The notes below the pieces were generated by a model. The model did not search any database, was not told the DNA's origin, and saw only the letters and a program-made list of their open reading frames with translations. From Thermodesulfobacteriota bacterium (GTDB lineage: Bacteria; Desulfobacterota_D; UBA1144; Nemesobacterales; UBA2774), in assembly GCA_040754335.1 (NCBI GenBank), contig JBFMCV010000005.1:1-64000 (forward strand): a DNA stretch of 64,000 bases, written 5' to 3'. The translations under genes and the position numbers were made by a program. This document shows positions 26,533 through 34,588 of this stretch, in pieces (the stretch's first letter is position 1; every line of letters starts with the position of its first letter).

Positions 26533-26882
26533 GATAACTTAGACCCGAGTGTTTCCTCGATCTCTCTTTTCGCCGAAGAGTAATCGAGCTTTTCGCTTCC
26601 CTTTTTGGCAACAAAGACCACGTCCTTCGATCCGAAGAGGGGTTTATTCAGCCGGAATACTTCCCTCAAGACCCTCTTTACACGGTTCCTCTCAACAGCG
26701 CCGGGCACCGCCTTTTTACCGACCACGAGCCCCAGCCGTGGATAACCGAGCGAATTGGGAGCGCACAGTATGCTGAAATGCTCTGTATTGAGCCTTTTGC
26801 TCTTCCCAAAAATCTCTTCGTATTCAGAGTTTGTACGGATTTTTAATTCTTTTGGGAAAGATAAACTCACCACAAAGTTCAT
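26529..26882 (-). CDS. rnpA: Ribonuclease P protein component
   Basis: The basic protein subunit of RNase P, which helps the catalytic RNA process tRNA 5' ends. The 117-residue product has the RNR motif in [15 protein letters not shown] and the central LGLVVGKKA segment. It is slightly extended at the N-terminus ([12 protein letters not shown]) because its start is fused to the rpmH stop by an ATGA overlap; an internal start near the SEYEEIF segment is less likely. Conserved cluster position confirms the call. Confidence 0.93.
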   Translation of the reverse strand: MNFVVSLSFPKELKIRTNSEYEEIFGKSKRLNTEHFSILCAPNSLGYPRLGLVVGKKAVPGAVERNRVKRVLREVFRLNKPLFGSKDVVFVAKKGSEKLDYSSAKREIEETLGSKLS

Positions 26883-27028
26883 TTCTTCCAGCGCTTAACC
26901 GTGAGACTGTGCCTGCCCTTGGCGATCCGTCTCTTGAGAGTGCGCCTTCCGCCCGTAGTGCTCATTCTTTCGCGAAACCCATGCACCCTTAATCTTTTCT
27001 TTTCGTGAGGTTGATATGTTCTTTTCAT
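26879..27028 (-). CDS. rpmH: 50S ribosomal protein L34
   Basis: A 49-residue very basic ribosomal protein, beginning [20 protein letters not shown] and ending with [13 protein letters not shown], the L34 consensus except that the usual PSNRKR is PHEKKR and the middle has [11 protein letters not shown]. It starts at ATG 27028. Its TGA overlaps the rnpA start. A TTGACC-17-TAATTT promoter lies so close that the mRNA leader can only be about 6-8 nt. Confidence 0.96.
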   Translation of the reverse strand: MKRTYQPHEKKRLRVHGFRERMSTTGGRRTLKRRIAKGRHSLTVKRWKK

Positions 27029-27040
27029 AACGCGCCCTAA

Positions 27041-27069
27041 AAATTAACACGAAAAGTTTTTACGGTCAA
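27041..27069 (-). promoter_or_regulatory. Promoter of rpmH-rnpA-yidD-yidC-jag
   Basis: On the minus strand, TTGACC (27064-27069), 17-nt spacer, TAATTT (27041-27046). The start would be near 27034, leaving a very short leader before the rpmH ATG at 27028 and no room for a full Shine-Dalgarno site. Confidence 0.55.
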
Positions 27070-27255
27070 GAAAATAGCCCTCGTTCCCCGAGACGGATAT
27101 TCCTCTCCACAACCCCCCGGCATCGCCTCAAAACCAGCAACGCCCTTTTTTATAAAAATAGCATACTTGTACGCTATTGCAATATAAGATAGTAATATCA
27201 CTTAGAATTACGCCTAAATCAGGGGGTTTTCATCTCGCAATTGCGTATATATTTC

Positions 27256-27283
27256 TTGACAACCGGAGACTCCCCCTTATAGT
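27256..27283 (+). promoter_or_regulatory. Strong promoter, start at or next to a GTG codon
   Basis: TTGACA (27256-27261), 16-nt spacer, TATAGT (27278-27283). Transcription would begin near 27290-27292, exactly at GTG 27292 of the small ORF that follows. The same transcript can continue into the transglycosylase gene at 27586. Confidence 0.6.
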
Positions 27284-27291
27284 ATTTGACC

Positions 27292-27477
27292 GTGAAAATA
27301 AAAAAGTTATGGAAAACGCAAAACTCAACGGGAATACTTAGAACAAATCGTTTTAAAGAAAACACACCGTTTGAAGTGAAAGATTTGATTGACGAGCCGA
27401 TTTACGCAAAAGCAGCCGTGAAAGAAGCATACATAGCGGACTTCGATTCGCTCAAGCCCTTCGGACGAGAAAGCTAA
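27292..27477 (+). CDS. Small hypothetical protein, 61 aa, possibly leaderless
   Basis: Unrecognised basic N-terminal, acidic C-terminal protein (VKIKKLWKTQNSTGIL at the start, ending DSLKPFGRES). The frame is open from TTG 27286. I prefer GTG 27292 because the promoter places the RNA 5' end there and no Shine-Dalgarno site exists, so translation would be leaderless. There are no cysteines or membrane segments. It lies 108 nt before the lytic transglycosylase. It could instead be a non-coding leader of that gene. Confidence 0.45.
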   Translation: MKIKKLWKTQNSTGILRTNRFKENTPFEVKDLIDEPIYAKAAVKEAYIADFDSLKPFGRES

Positions 27478-27585
27478 TTTAAAACGGGGTCTGAAAACAC
27501 TTTTAAATCCGCGAAATCCAAATAAACCGACTTTCCGCCGCAGAGCACAATTACTGTCTCAATCCCACTCAGCGAGGAGATATAT

Positions 27586-28338
27586 ATGATACGGAACCTC
27601 TACGATTTCTTTATGATTTCCCTTTTTGGACTGGTCAAGGTCACCTTATTTATTCTTTTCTTCTGCGTTTCGATGTTATTTCTGGATAAATCGAACGATC
27701 CGTTTATGGATGAAAAACCCGCATTCGCGGGCTCGCTCGCGAAGCCGGGCGGAATCGAGTACCTGATGGCGGGATCCACCGTAAAAGAGCCGAAGGCGGC
27801 GGAGTCGTCAGAGCCCAGGATAGAGGAGATGACCTCCGAGGAAGCAGAGATCTACTTTTTCATATTGAGGTTATCGGATTCGATAAACCAGTCAAACGCG
27901 CGCAAGCTCGCGAAGCTGATCGTCAAGGAATGCGACAATTACGAGAACCTGGACCCCTACCTGATACTCGCCGTAATTCAGGTCGAGAGTGAATTTTCTC
28001 CGAAAGCTATTTCCAAAAGAGGCGCGATCGGCCTCATGCAGGTCATGCCCGGAACCGCGGAATACATCGCGAAGGAGATGGGAATCTATTACAGCGGCAG
28101 AAAATCATTATACGACCCCTTACTAAACGTCAGGCTCGGCATTCATTACCTGTCCTTGCTGACCGAGCGGTACGATTCCACGGAGAACGCTCTCGACGCG
28201 TATAACTACGGCCCATCCAATTTCGAAAAGGCGCAGGCCTCCGATTCGGACAGGAAGCCGTCGAGATACGCGAAGAAAGTTCTTAATTTCAAAAAAAATC
28301 TCGAAGAAGAAAGCCTAATTCTGGCCAAGAACAGCTGA
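27586..28338 (+). CDS. Lytic transglycosylase, Slt/MltE type
   Basis: Cleaves peptidoglycan glycan strands with formation of 1,6-anhydro-MurNAc. The 250-residue protein has an N-terminal membrane anchor (about residues 10-34) and a periplasmic linker. The Slt domain (about 118-240) carries the catalytic Glu134 in VIQVESEFSPKA, the ISKRGAIGLMQVMPGTA motif and the DPLLNVRLGIHYL and DALDAYNYGP-like NALDAYNYGP motifs. SD GAGGAG before ATG 27586. It is probably an envelope-remodelling enzyme anchored in the inner membrane. Confidence 0.93.
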   Translation: MIRNLYDFFMISLFGLVKVTLFILFFCVSMLFLDKSNDPFMDEKPAFAGSLAKPGGIEYLMAGSTVKEPKAAESSEPRIEEMTSEEAEIYFFILRLSDSINQSNARKLAKLIVKECDNYENLDPYLILAVIQVESEFSPKAISKRGAIGLMQVMPGTAEYIAKEMGIYYSGRKSLYDPLLNVRLGIHYLSLLTERYDSTENALDAYNYGPSNFEKAQASDSDRKPSRYAKKVLNFKKNLEEESLILAKNS

Positions 28339-29022
28339 GGGCTCCCCGCGGAGGTAAGCAAGTAATTCGGGGACAGAGGATGATGCAGGGAACGGGGTTA
28401 TAAGCTGAGAAAGATTATGATCTTTGTTAGCTCTGAGCTTGCTTAAGGACTTGGAATACATAAAGAAAGCAACATATATTTTCTTCTTTTATCTTCTTCT
28501 TTTCCATTCCTGAATCGAATCCTGAAAAAGGTTCAGGTCGTGGTTCAGGATAGGCCGGGACATGGTTCAGGATGGGTGGATGGAAATCAAAAAACAAACA
28601 ATAGATTTCTCACCTTCGGTTCGAAATGACATCCGTTGATGACTCGACAAGCTTCCCCCTTCACTAATGCTTCGGGGGACAAACGGAGCAAACGGGAATG
28701 GTATAATTGATGAGAGGAAGGTATCCCCTCACCCTAACCCTAACTTGGTTTAGGCAGCATTGAGGCTGAAGTCGATAGGCCGTATGAGCTCCGTTGTAGA
28801 TCCGACCGGTTCTTGTGCACGCTCAGAACCGTTCCACGAAGGGGAGAGGGAATTTTTTTGCATGTGTCCGCCCGCCGCCGATTCCGTAATGACGGGGAAA
28901 CAACCCCCCCTTCATTTCTTATCATCCAGGAGAATTCCACACCGAATTATTTTACGTCTACGACATAGAACAGCCGGGCATTTTATTTCAATCACGAGAC
29001 GTGATGTTAAAATTAATGCCGG
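28339..29022. repeat. 684-nt intergenic region, mosaic repeat copy A
   Basis: No gene seen. It contains modules shared with the gaps at 40.2-40.9 and 49.5-50.4 kb: CAAGTAATTCGGGGACA (28361-28377); a left-end module TTGGAATACATAAAG..GCAAC (28441-28490) running into a CT-rich tract; TCCTGAA/TTCAGGA inverted units (28510-28580); a CCCCTCACCCTAACCC box (28725-28741) whose GGGGAGAGGG partner is displaced about 110 nt (28841-28850); and a right-end module CCGAATTATTTTACGTCTAC (28922-28967). All shared modules are in the same order and orientation in the other copies. The coordinates of the internal units are read by eye. Confidence 0.7.
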
Positions 29023-29901
29023 ATGAAATTCGGAATAGCCGTCCCCAATTTCGGCAAGTACGCGGGCAGGGAGCAGATACTCGAGGCGTCGGAGCTCGCA
29101 GAAGAGCTCGGCTACGACTCCCTCTGGGTCAGCGACCATGTGGTGATCCCTTCCTCTCATAAGGTGTTCGGAGATACCTTTCACGACCCCCTCGTTATTC
29201 TCGCCTATATAGCGGCAAAAACGGATAAAATAGAGCTCGGGACGAGCGTGATAATACTCCCTTACCGAAACCCGCTGGTCCTCGGGAAGATGGTCTCGAC
29301 TCTCGACACGCTTTCCCGGGGGAGGGTCATTCTGGGTGTGGGCGCGGGGTGGCTCGAGGAGGAATTCGACGCGCTGGGGGTGAGTTTCAAGGAGCGCGGG
29401 AAGATAACGGACGAATATATAGAGATACTGAAAGAGCTCTGGACGAGCGAAAACCCGGAATATCGCGGTGACTATCATGCATTCTCGAATATCAAATTCC
29501 TTCCGAAACCGTTAAGCAAGCCCTACCCCCCGATCTGGGTCGGAGGGATGAGCCCGAGGGCCGTGGAACGCGCTGCATTATATGGGGACGGCTGGCACCC
29601 CTTCGGGCTGACTCCCGGGGAGTTCCGCGAGAAGGCGGAGTATCTGAGATCAATCCTCCCGCCCGACAAAAAAGATATGTTCGTCATGTCGCTCAGAAGG
29701 AACATCGAGATAAACGAGGAGAGGGAATTCAGTCCGGACGACACGCTAAGGGGAGGGAAAGAAAAAATAACAAAGGGGATAAGGGAATACATGGACGCAG
29801 GCGTCGAGCACCTTATACTATATATATTAGCGGGGGACTATAAAGGGATTCTCAAAACGCTCAGGGTCTTCGCCGGGGAGATTAGGCCGGGGTTCGAATA
29901 A
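29023..29901 (+). CDS. LLM class flavin-dependent oxidoreductase
   Basis: A 292-residue luciferase-like monooxygenase-family protein (F420- or FMN-dependent). It has the N-terminal MKFGIAVPNFGKYAG strand, SELAEELGYDSLWVSDHV, KIELGTSVIILPYRNPLVLGKMVSTLDTLSRGRVILGVGAGWLEEEFDALG, and PPIWVGGMSPRAVERAALYGDGWHP. These are hallmarks of the TIGR03619-type F420 group. The substrate is unknown. The ATG follows TAAAAT by 9 nt with no SD. The second nitrilase gene starts 82 nt downstream, so the two may form an operon. Confidence 0.92.
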   Translation: MKFGIAVPNFGKYAGREQILEASELAEELGYDSLWVSDHVVIPSSHKVFGDTFHDPLVILAYIAAKTDKIELGTSVIILPYRNPLVLGKMVSTLDTLSRGRVILGVGAGWLEEEFDALGVSFKERGKITDEYIEILKELWTSENPEYRGDYHAFSNIKFLPKPLSKPYPPIWVGGMSPRAVERAALYGDGWHPFGLTPGEFREKAEYLRSILPPDKKDMFVMSLRRNIEINEEREFSPDDTLRGGKEKITKGIREYMDAGVEHLILYILAGDYKGILKTLRVFAGEIRPGFE

Positions 29902-29983
29902 TTATACGTCCGTTGACAGAAACTTCGGGTTCGTGGGATAATGGGGTTCGGGACAAATCCGGAAAACAGGGGGGAATCGTAAA

Positions 29984-30991
29984 ATGGAAAACGGGAGCAG
30001 GAAATTCACCGCGGCGGCCGTGCAGGCGTCGCCCGTGTTTTTAAACAAGGCCGAGACGATCGGGAAGATCGTGAGCCTCATCGAGGAGGCGGCCGGCAAC
30101 GGAGCGAGTTTCATAGTGTTCCCCGAGGCTATCGTCCCCTGTTACCCGTACTGGCCTAAGGACATCGGCACCGCAGAAGGGAGAAAGCACATCCTCGACG
30201 CATACATCGAGCTGCACAAGAACTCGGTCGATATACCGGGGAACGATGCTGACAAGCTCTGCGAGGCCGCGAAGAAGGCGGGGGCCTACGTTGTAATAGG
30301 CGTGAACGAGAGGGAGGGCGGCACTCTTTACAACACAATCCTGTATATAGACAAAAACGGCGGAATCCTGGGGAAACACAGGAAGCTCATGTCTATAGAC
30401 AGCGAGAAGTGCATCTGGGGGAACGGAGGCGCGGAGGATTTGGGAGTGTTCGATACGGACATCGGGAAAGTGGGCGGGTTTTTCTGCTACGAGCACCACA
30501 TGACGCTCGCAAAGGCCGCGATGTTCATGAAGGGGGAAGAGATACACGCGGGGCTCTGGGCGGGGCACGGGTTCGTAAAACCGACCATGGATTTCGCGAG
30601 CCGCGAGTACGCGTTCGAAGGGCAGGTGTTCGTGGTCGCGTCCTCGGGACACATCACGGAGGACATGGTGCCCGACAGCTTCCCGCTGAAAAAATATACT
30701 ATGTGGGACTATCCCGGCGGAGCGGGCATCATAAACCCGAGGGGGGAATACCTTGCAGGTCCCATTTACGGGAAGGAAGACATAGTCTACGCCGACATAG
30801 ACACGGACATGATAATTCGCGCGAAAGCGGTCATAGACGGCGTCGGGCATTTTTCGAGGCCCGACATACTGACGCTCGAGATCAAGGGATATGACCCCGG
30901 TAAAGAGAAGGCGGGGAACGGAAGCCGGAGCCGGCGGCAGAAAAAATCCGGGAAGCCGTCAGCAGCGGAAAAAGTCAGGCCGCAGTCCTGA
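29984..30991 (+). CDS. Nitrilase-family carbon-nitrogen hydrolase (paralogue)
   Basis: A 335-residue nitrilase-superfamily enzyme with triad Glu48 (VFPEAIVPCYP), Lys134 (KHRKLMS) and Cys168 (GGFFCYEHHM). It shares AAVQASPVF and the EAAKKAGAYVVIG block with the 13.9-kb enzyme, but CYEHH replaces CWENH and the C-terminus is shorter. The tail is a Lys/Arg/Ser-rich, probably disordered extension (residues 303-335). A weak SD precedes ATG 29984. Different Cys contexts suggest different substrates for the two paralogues. Exact reaction unknown. Confidence 0.9.
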   Translation: MENGSRKFTAAAVQASPVFLNKAETIGKIVSLIEEAAGNGASFIVFPEAIVPCYPYWPKDIGTAEGRKHILDAYIELHKNSVDIPGNDADKLCEAAKKAGAYVVIGVNEREGGTLYNTILYIDKNGGILGKHRKLMSIDSEKCIWGNGGAEDLGVFDTDIGKVGGFFCYEHHMTLAKAAMFMKGEEIHAGLWAGHGFVKPTMDFASREYAFEGQVFVVASSGHITEDMVPDSFPLKKYTMWDYPGGAGIINPRGEYLAGPIYGKEDIVYADIDTDMIIRAKAVIDGVGHFSRPDILTLEIKGYDPGKEKAGNGSRSRRQKKSGKPSAAEKVRPQS

Positions 30992-31038
30992 AATTCAGGT
31001 CTGATTTCGGGGGAACTAGCCGGGCGGTTATCAAATTA

Positions 31039-32583
31039 TCAGACGCTTTCCTTCTCTATCGACTCTATTAGCTCCTGCTTCAAGTTCCAGAGCTTCTCGG
31101 AAAGAGAAACGTGATAGATGTGAGGATTCATGATCCTCCTCACTCCCGAATCGAGTCTCTCTATATCTTCGATTCTCCTCACCCTGATATCCTCTATGGA
31201 AGGAAAATCGTAAACGAGCCTGCCCTCGTCGAGCACTTTTACCAGAAGCGGCTCCGTCCTGCTTATCTCGCTATGCTTCATTATCCTGAACTTTGTGTGG
31301 TCTGAAGGGTGGTGCATCTTTAATAAGCCCGCCTCCCCGGGATCGCCTTCGTCTATCGTGAGCAGGTCTGCCGTCGCATACCCCCTCCTGTCATATATGC
31401 GCCAGGCCATTTTATTGCCCGGGTTGAGCGTCTTTTTCGGGGTTTCGGACAATTTTATAGCCGGCACCCACTCGGACCTCTCCCTCACGGCGACGAGCTT
31501 GTATACACCGTCGAGAGCGGAATCCCCCCTGGAGGTAATGAGCTTCGTCCCCACCCCGTAGACCAGGCGCTTTATGAGGCTGTCGGGGTCGAGCCCGTAA
31601 CGGGGCGCCTCTTCCTCGATCTGTGTTATCACCTGCCAGACGACGAGCTCGTCGAGCTGGTTCGAGAGCACAATCTTCGTATCGGTGAAGCCTGCGCTGT
31701 CGAGCATCTTCGCCGACTGTATGGAGAGATACGCGAGGTCGCCCGAATCTAGCCTGATGCCTAGGGGCTTGTGCCCTTTCCTCCGGAGCTCCTCGAATAC
31801 CTTTATTGCGTTAGGCACGCCGCTCTCGAGCGTGTTTATGGTATCCACCAGCAGGAGACAGTCATCCGGATACACATCGGCGTAAGCCCTGAAGGCGCCT
31901 AACTCACCCTCGCCCAAAGCCATGAACACCTGCACCATGCTGTGCGCGTGCGTGCCCTTGGGCGGAAAACCGAGAACGTGCGAGATGCCGACCGTCGATG
32001 AAAAGTCGGCCCCGCCAATGAGCGCAGCCCTTATGCCGGCATTGACCCCGAGGTCGGGCCCTCTCCTCATTCCGAATTCGAGTATCGGCTGCCCGCGTCC
32101 CGCCTCCCTTATACGCGCGGCTTTCGTGGCTATGAGTATAGGGTAGTTGAGCTTGTTGAGGAGAGGCGACTCCAGTATCTGAGCCATGGGAAGGGGACCC
32201 TGAATCACCGTCACGGGAGCGTTCGGATGGACGACCCTGCCCTCGGGAACGGATAGCATCGTTATCCCTTCGAAATTGCCGTGCTTCCTCAGCCATCCGA
32301 GAAAATCATCCGCAAATAGAGGCTCGCCGAGCTGCCCGGTCTGCGTCTTGAGATAGCTTATCTCCTCGTCCCCGAACGCAGCGTCCTTCATCCACTCCGC
32401 CAGCCATTCGAGCCCGGCGTTCACGCAGTAACCAGCCTTGTGGGAACCGTAATCCGGATAGCTCCTGAAGAAGTGATCGAACTGAGCGTGCGTCTCGTGA
32501 AGCCCGAACCTGAAATAGAGCTGGGCCATCGTGAGCTGGTACTGGTCGGTAAAGAGTATCCCTTCAGCTATTCTGTTATCCAT
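31039..32583 (-). CDS. pncB: Nicotinate phosphoribosyltransferase
   Basis: Converts nicotinate and PRPP to nicotinate mononucleotide in the Preiss-Handler NAD salvage route. The 514-residue product has the family start [13 protein letters not shown], the EFGMRRGPD motif, the PRPP/phosphate-binding core [12 protein letters not shown] with the autophosphorylated His region, [12 protein letters not shown], the GVGTKL motif, and [18 protein letters not shown]. It is the longer form similar to bacterial NAPRT2/eukaryotic NAPRT. Convergent with the nitrilase gene. Confidence 0.95.
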   Translation of the reverse strand: MDNRIAEGILFTDQYQLTMAQLYFRFGLHETHAQFDHFFRSYPDYGSHKAGYCVNAGLEWLAEWMKDAAFGDEEISYLKTQTGQLGEPLFADDFLGWLRKHGNFEGITMLSVPEGRVVHPNAPVTVIQGPLPMAQILESPLLNKLNYPILIATKAARIREAGRGQPILEFGMRRGPDLGVNAGIRAALIGGADFSSTVGISHVLGFPPKGTHAHSMVQVFMALGEGELGAFRAYADVYPDDCLLLVDTINTLESGVPNAIKVFEELRRKGHKPLGIRLDSGDLAYLSIQSAKMLDSAGFTDTKIVLSNQLDELVVWQVITQIEEEAPRYGLDPDSLIKRLVYGVGTKLITSRGDSALDGVYKLVAVRERSEWVPAIKLSETPKKTLNPGNKMAWRIYDRRGYATADLLTIDEGDPGEAGLLKMHHPSDHTKFRIMKHSEISRTEPLLVKVLDEGRLVYDFPSIEDIRVRRIEDIERLDSGVRRIMNPHIYHVSLSEKLWNLKQELIESIEKESV

Positions 32584-32797
32584 TTTGAAACAGGGCCATG
32601 GATTATTTATTTTTTAGCGGGAATCTACGGGTCTTAAAACGTAATCGAAAGCCCGTCCATTAATGTATAGTTTTTTTTTAATCCCAAGTCAACAATGAGT
32701 GCCCGTTTGAGAATGCTCTTTCGATGGACAAAAGGGCAGGCTCAAGTAAATGCCAACATTACAATTTTTGGAATAATATGCCGTAATGCTAAATTTA

Positions 32798-32836
32798 TTG
32801 ACAATCTACGATATTCCTTATAATATTTGTTATAAT
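32798..32836 (+). promoter_or_regulatory. Promoter upstream of GEMM-like riboswitch
   Basis: TTGACA (32798-32803) is followed by TATAAT at 32819-32824 (15-nt spacer) and a second TATAAT at 32831-32836. Transcription starting near 32831-32843 would place the aptamer close to the 5' end of the RNA. Confidence 0.6.
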
Positions 32837-32882
32837 AGGTCGATACGGGTAAAGATGTAATAATTATTGTCAAAATCCGTAT

Positions 32883-32963
32883 GAAACGGCAAACCACTCG
32901 AAAGGATGGGAAGAAAAGCATAGGTCTGAAGGGATAGTAACCCAATGGCTGCAATGCCGCCGA
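32883..32963 (+). ncRNA. GEMM-like (c-di-GMP-I type) riboswitch aptamer
   Basis: The RNA reads GGCAAACC, a hairpin with a GAAA tetraloop (CCACTC-GAAA-GGATGG), GGGAAGAAAAGC (consensus GGGACGCAAAGC), a second arm starting GCATAGGTCTGAAGG, and a closing TGCCG that pairs with CGGCA at 32887-32891 (P1, 32955-32959). The order and spacing of P1, P2 with GNRA loop, and P3 match the GEMM-I fold. The nucleotide equivalent to Vc2 position 20 (the third base before AAACC) is G, as in c-di-GMP-specific members, not the A of cGAMP-specific ones. P3 is imperfect, so a covariance-model test would be decisive. Confidence 0.6.
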
Positions 32964-33087
32964 AACGGGAAAAAACACAGCGTCTATCTCGAATTTCACC
33001 GACCGCCCTGATACTGATTCCCGAAATAAAATTACCGTCCAACGAGAACGTTGCCGATGAGGGCGCGGTTAGTACGGATAGGGCGAG

Positions 33088-33579
33088 ATGGAAACCATCG
33101 GAAAAGTTCTCTGTATTACCCTGCTCACCGTCTTCGGCTCGGCGGCTGCAACCGTCTACATCGTCGATTCGGATATATTACCTTCCTACCTCGACAAACC
33201 CACCCCTGTCTACACATCGGACGTAAAGGAGCAGGAGAAACCCGCTGATTTCCAAAACGCCACTTACTCAAGAGAGAGGGAAAGGATAAATTACGCAGAC
33301 GCGGAAGAGGAAAGCTACGAAGCCGAGGAATATTCGGATGTAAAGCCCATCTGGGGGCAGAGCTACGATTCTCATCCGGCCGCGCCTCTGAGGAGCGAAG
33401 AGAGAGCGCGGGAGCTCGCCCAAAACAACTCCCTAGACTCTATCATTCAGAATATCGATTACTGGAGCGACCAGTATTCGAACGCAGTAAGCTCCGGAAG
33501 GCAGGCGAGCGCCGATAACGCGCTGCGCAACTATTCCGAATATAAGAAAGCCCTCGATATAAAACAATCCGGTCAATAA
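33088..33579 (+). CDS. Hypothetical exported protein under the GEMM-like leader, 163 aa
   Basis: Unrecognised. It has a short N-terminal hydrophobic stretch (about residues 5-25, IGKVLCITLLTVFGSAAATVYIV) that acts as signal anchor or uncleaved signal peptide. An acidic, low-complexity middle (residues 45-95, rich in Glu, Tyr, Asp) and a helical C-terminal third (SLDSIIQNIDYWSDQYSNAVSSG) follow. It is probably periplasmic or membrane-tethered. It is the only gene downstream of the riboswitch in this orientation, so it should respond to c-di-GMP if the aptamer call is right. The MlaE gene beyond is convergent. Confidence 0.65.
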   Translation: METIGKVLCITLLTVFGSAAATVYIVDSDILPSYLDKPTPVYTSDVKEQEKPADFQNATYSRERERINYADAEEESYEAEEYSDVKPIWGQSYDSHPAAPLRSEERARELAQNNSLDSIIQNIDYWSDQYSNAVSSGRQASADNALRNYSEYKKALDIKQSGQ

Positions 33580-33592
33580 GCCACAGCGTGCA

Positions 33593-33780
33593 GAAACCAG
33601 TCAGCGGATAAGGTCAGGAATGACGACGGCACAGAAAACTGCCTGATAATACGCACTTCGAGACGCTTCCGTCTTCGCCAAATGCTACGCCGGATCACGC
33701 TACGATTCAAAGCCTCCGGGCGACGTGCCGCAAGCAGGACGAACGGCTTGAGTCTTGCTTCCGAATCAGGCCAGAATTGA
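33593..33780. repeat. Fragment of mosaic intergenic repeat (copy D)
   Basis: It contains GCACAGAAAACTGCC, then CGCACTTCGAGACGCTTCC, GTCTTCGCCAAATGCTACGC and GCAAGCAGGACGAACGG in order. The same series (GCACAGAATATTGGC, GCACTTCGACATGCTTCC, GTCTTCACCAAAGGCTACGC, CAAGCAGTACGAACGG) occurs at 40370-40450. It lies between the convergent 33088 gene and mlaE. No gene seen in it. Confidence 0.65.
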
Positions 33781-33805
33781 TTAACTTCTGAAGCGATGAT
33801 CCAGG

Positions 33806-34588
33806 CTAGAGAAGGAGAAAGAGCTTCGTAAGGAAAAAATCTCCGATTATTATGAGGAGGAGAGCTACCACGACGGTCGTTGTCGTCGCCCTTCCGACGC
33901 CCTGCGTCCCGCCTTCGGCCCTCATCCCGACATAGCATCCGGTGATAGCCACTATTATCCCGAAGAAGAATGTCTTCGAGATACCGCTTACGAAATCGTC
34001 TATGGTCACCCACTCGAGTATGCTTGAAATAAAGAGCCTTGGCTTCACGTCGAGGTCGATGTTCGCCATTATCATCGCGCCTAAAATCCCCGTGAAGTCG
34101 GATATTATCGCGAGGAAGGGGAAAGAGATGACAGCCGCCACGAGCCTCGGTACGACGAGCTTCCTCAAGGGGTCTGCGCCGAGCGTCCTTATGGCGTCTA
34201 TCTGCTCGGTTACTTTCATCGACCCTATTTCGGCGGTAATACCGGAGCCGACCCTGCCCCCCACGAGGAGAGACGTTACGACGGGGCCGAGCTCCCTGAC
34301 GAAAGAGAGGGAGACGACGGGGCCGACGACGCCCTTTGCGCCGAACCACGCGAAGCCCCATGCGAGCTGGACTACCATGACCATGCCTATCGCCATTGCG
34401 GACGCTATAACAATGGGTATCGATTTAAAGCCGATCTCGTCGAGCTGCTCGAGCACGAGCCTGTAATTAAACGGCCGGGTGAAGCTCGCATAGACAGACC
34501 TATAGAGGAACAGCCAAACGTCACCCAGCTGCTCGATGAAGGATACGCATGAAGACCCGAGGCGGGATATGTAGCTATAGATGATCAT
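33806..34588 (-). CDS. MlaE-family ABC transporter permease
   Basis: A 260-residue MlaE/TrbE-type permease of lipid-transport ABC systems (Mla, Tgd) that keep outer-membrane lipid asymmetry or move lipids across the periplasm. It has several TM helices, with the family motifs LVLEQLDEIGFKSIPIVIASAMAIGMVMVVQ, FVRELGPVVTSLLVGGRVGSGITAEIGSMKVTEQIDAI, and PLRKLVVPRLVAAVISFP. The ATPase (MlaF) and MCE protein (MlaD) genes that usually follow are missing; downstream is only a repeat fragment. The start overlaps the preceding lipoprotein gene by 4 nt. Confidence 0.92.
   Translation of the reverse strand: MIIYSYISRLGSSCVSFIEQLGDVWLFLYRSVYASFTRPFNYRLVLEQLDEIGFKSIPIVIASAMAIGMVMVVQLAWGFAWFGAKGVVGPVVSLSFVRELGPVVTSLLVGGRVGSGITAEIGSMKVTEQIDAIRTLGADPLRKLVVPRLVAAVISFPFLAIISDFTGILGAMIMANIDLDVKPRLFISSILEWVTIDDFVSGISKTFFFGIIVAITGCYVGMRAEGGTQGVGRATTTTVVVALLLIIIGDFFLTKLFLLL

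Larger units (their letters stand above)
32584..33087. other. 504-nt intergenic region holding promoter and riboswitch
   Basis: No gene seen. The left half is AT-rich, with a T8 tract near 32672, and separates the divergent pncB from the right half. That half holds a consensus promoter (32798-32836) and a GEMM-like aptamer (32883-32963), then about 125 nt of leader before ATG 33088. Confidence 0.7.

Noticed and set aside
27029-27285. Possible replication origin at rpmH
   Set aside because: Only one imperfect DnaA box (CTCTCCACA near 27110), no AT-rich unwinding element with a box cluster, and no dnaA or dnaN neighbour.
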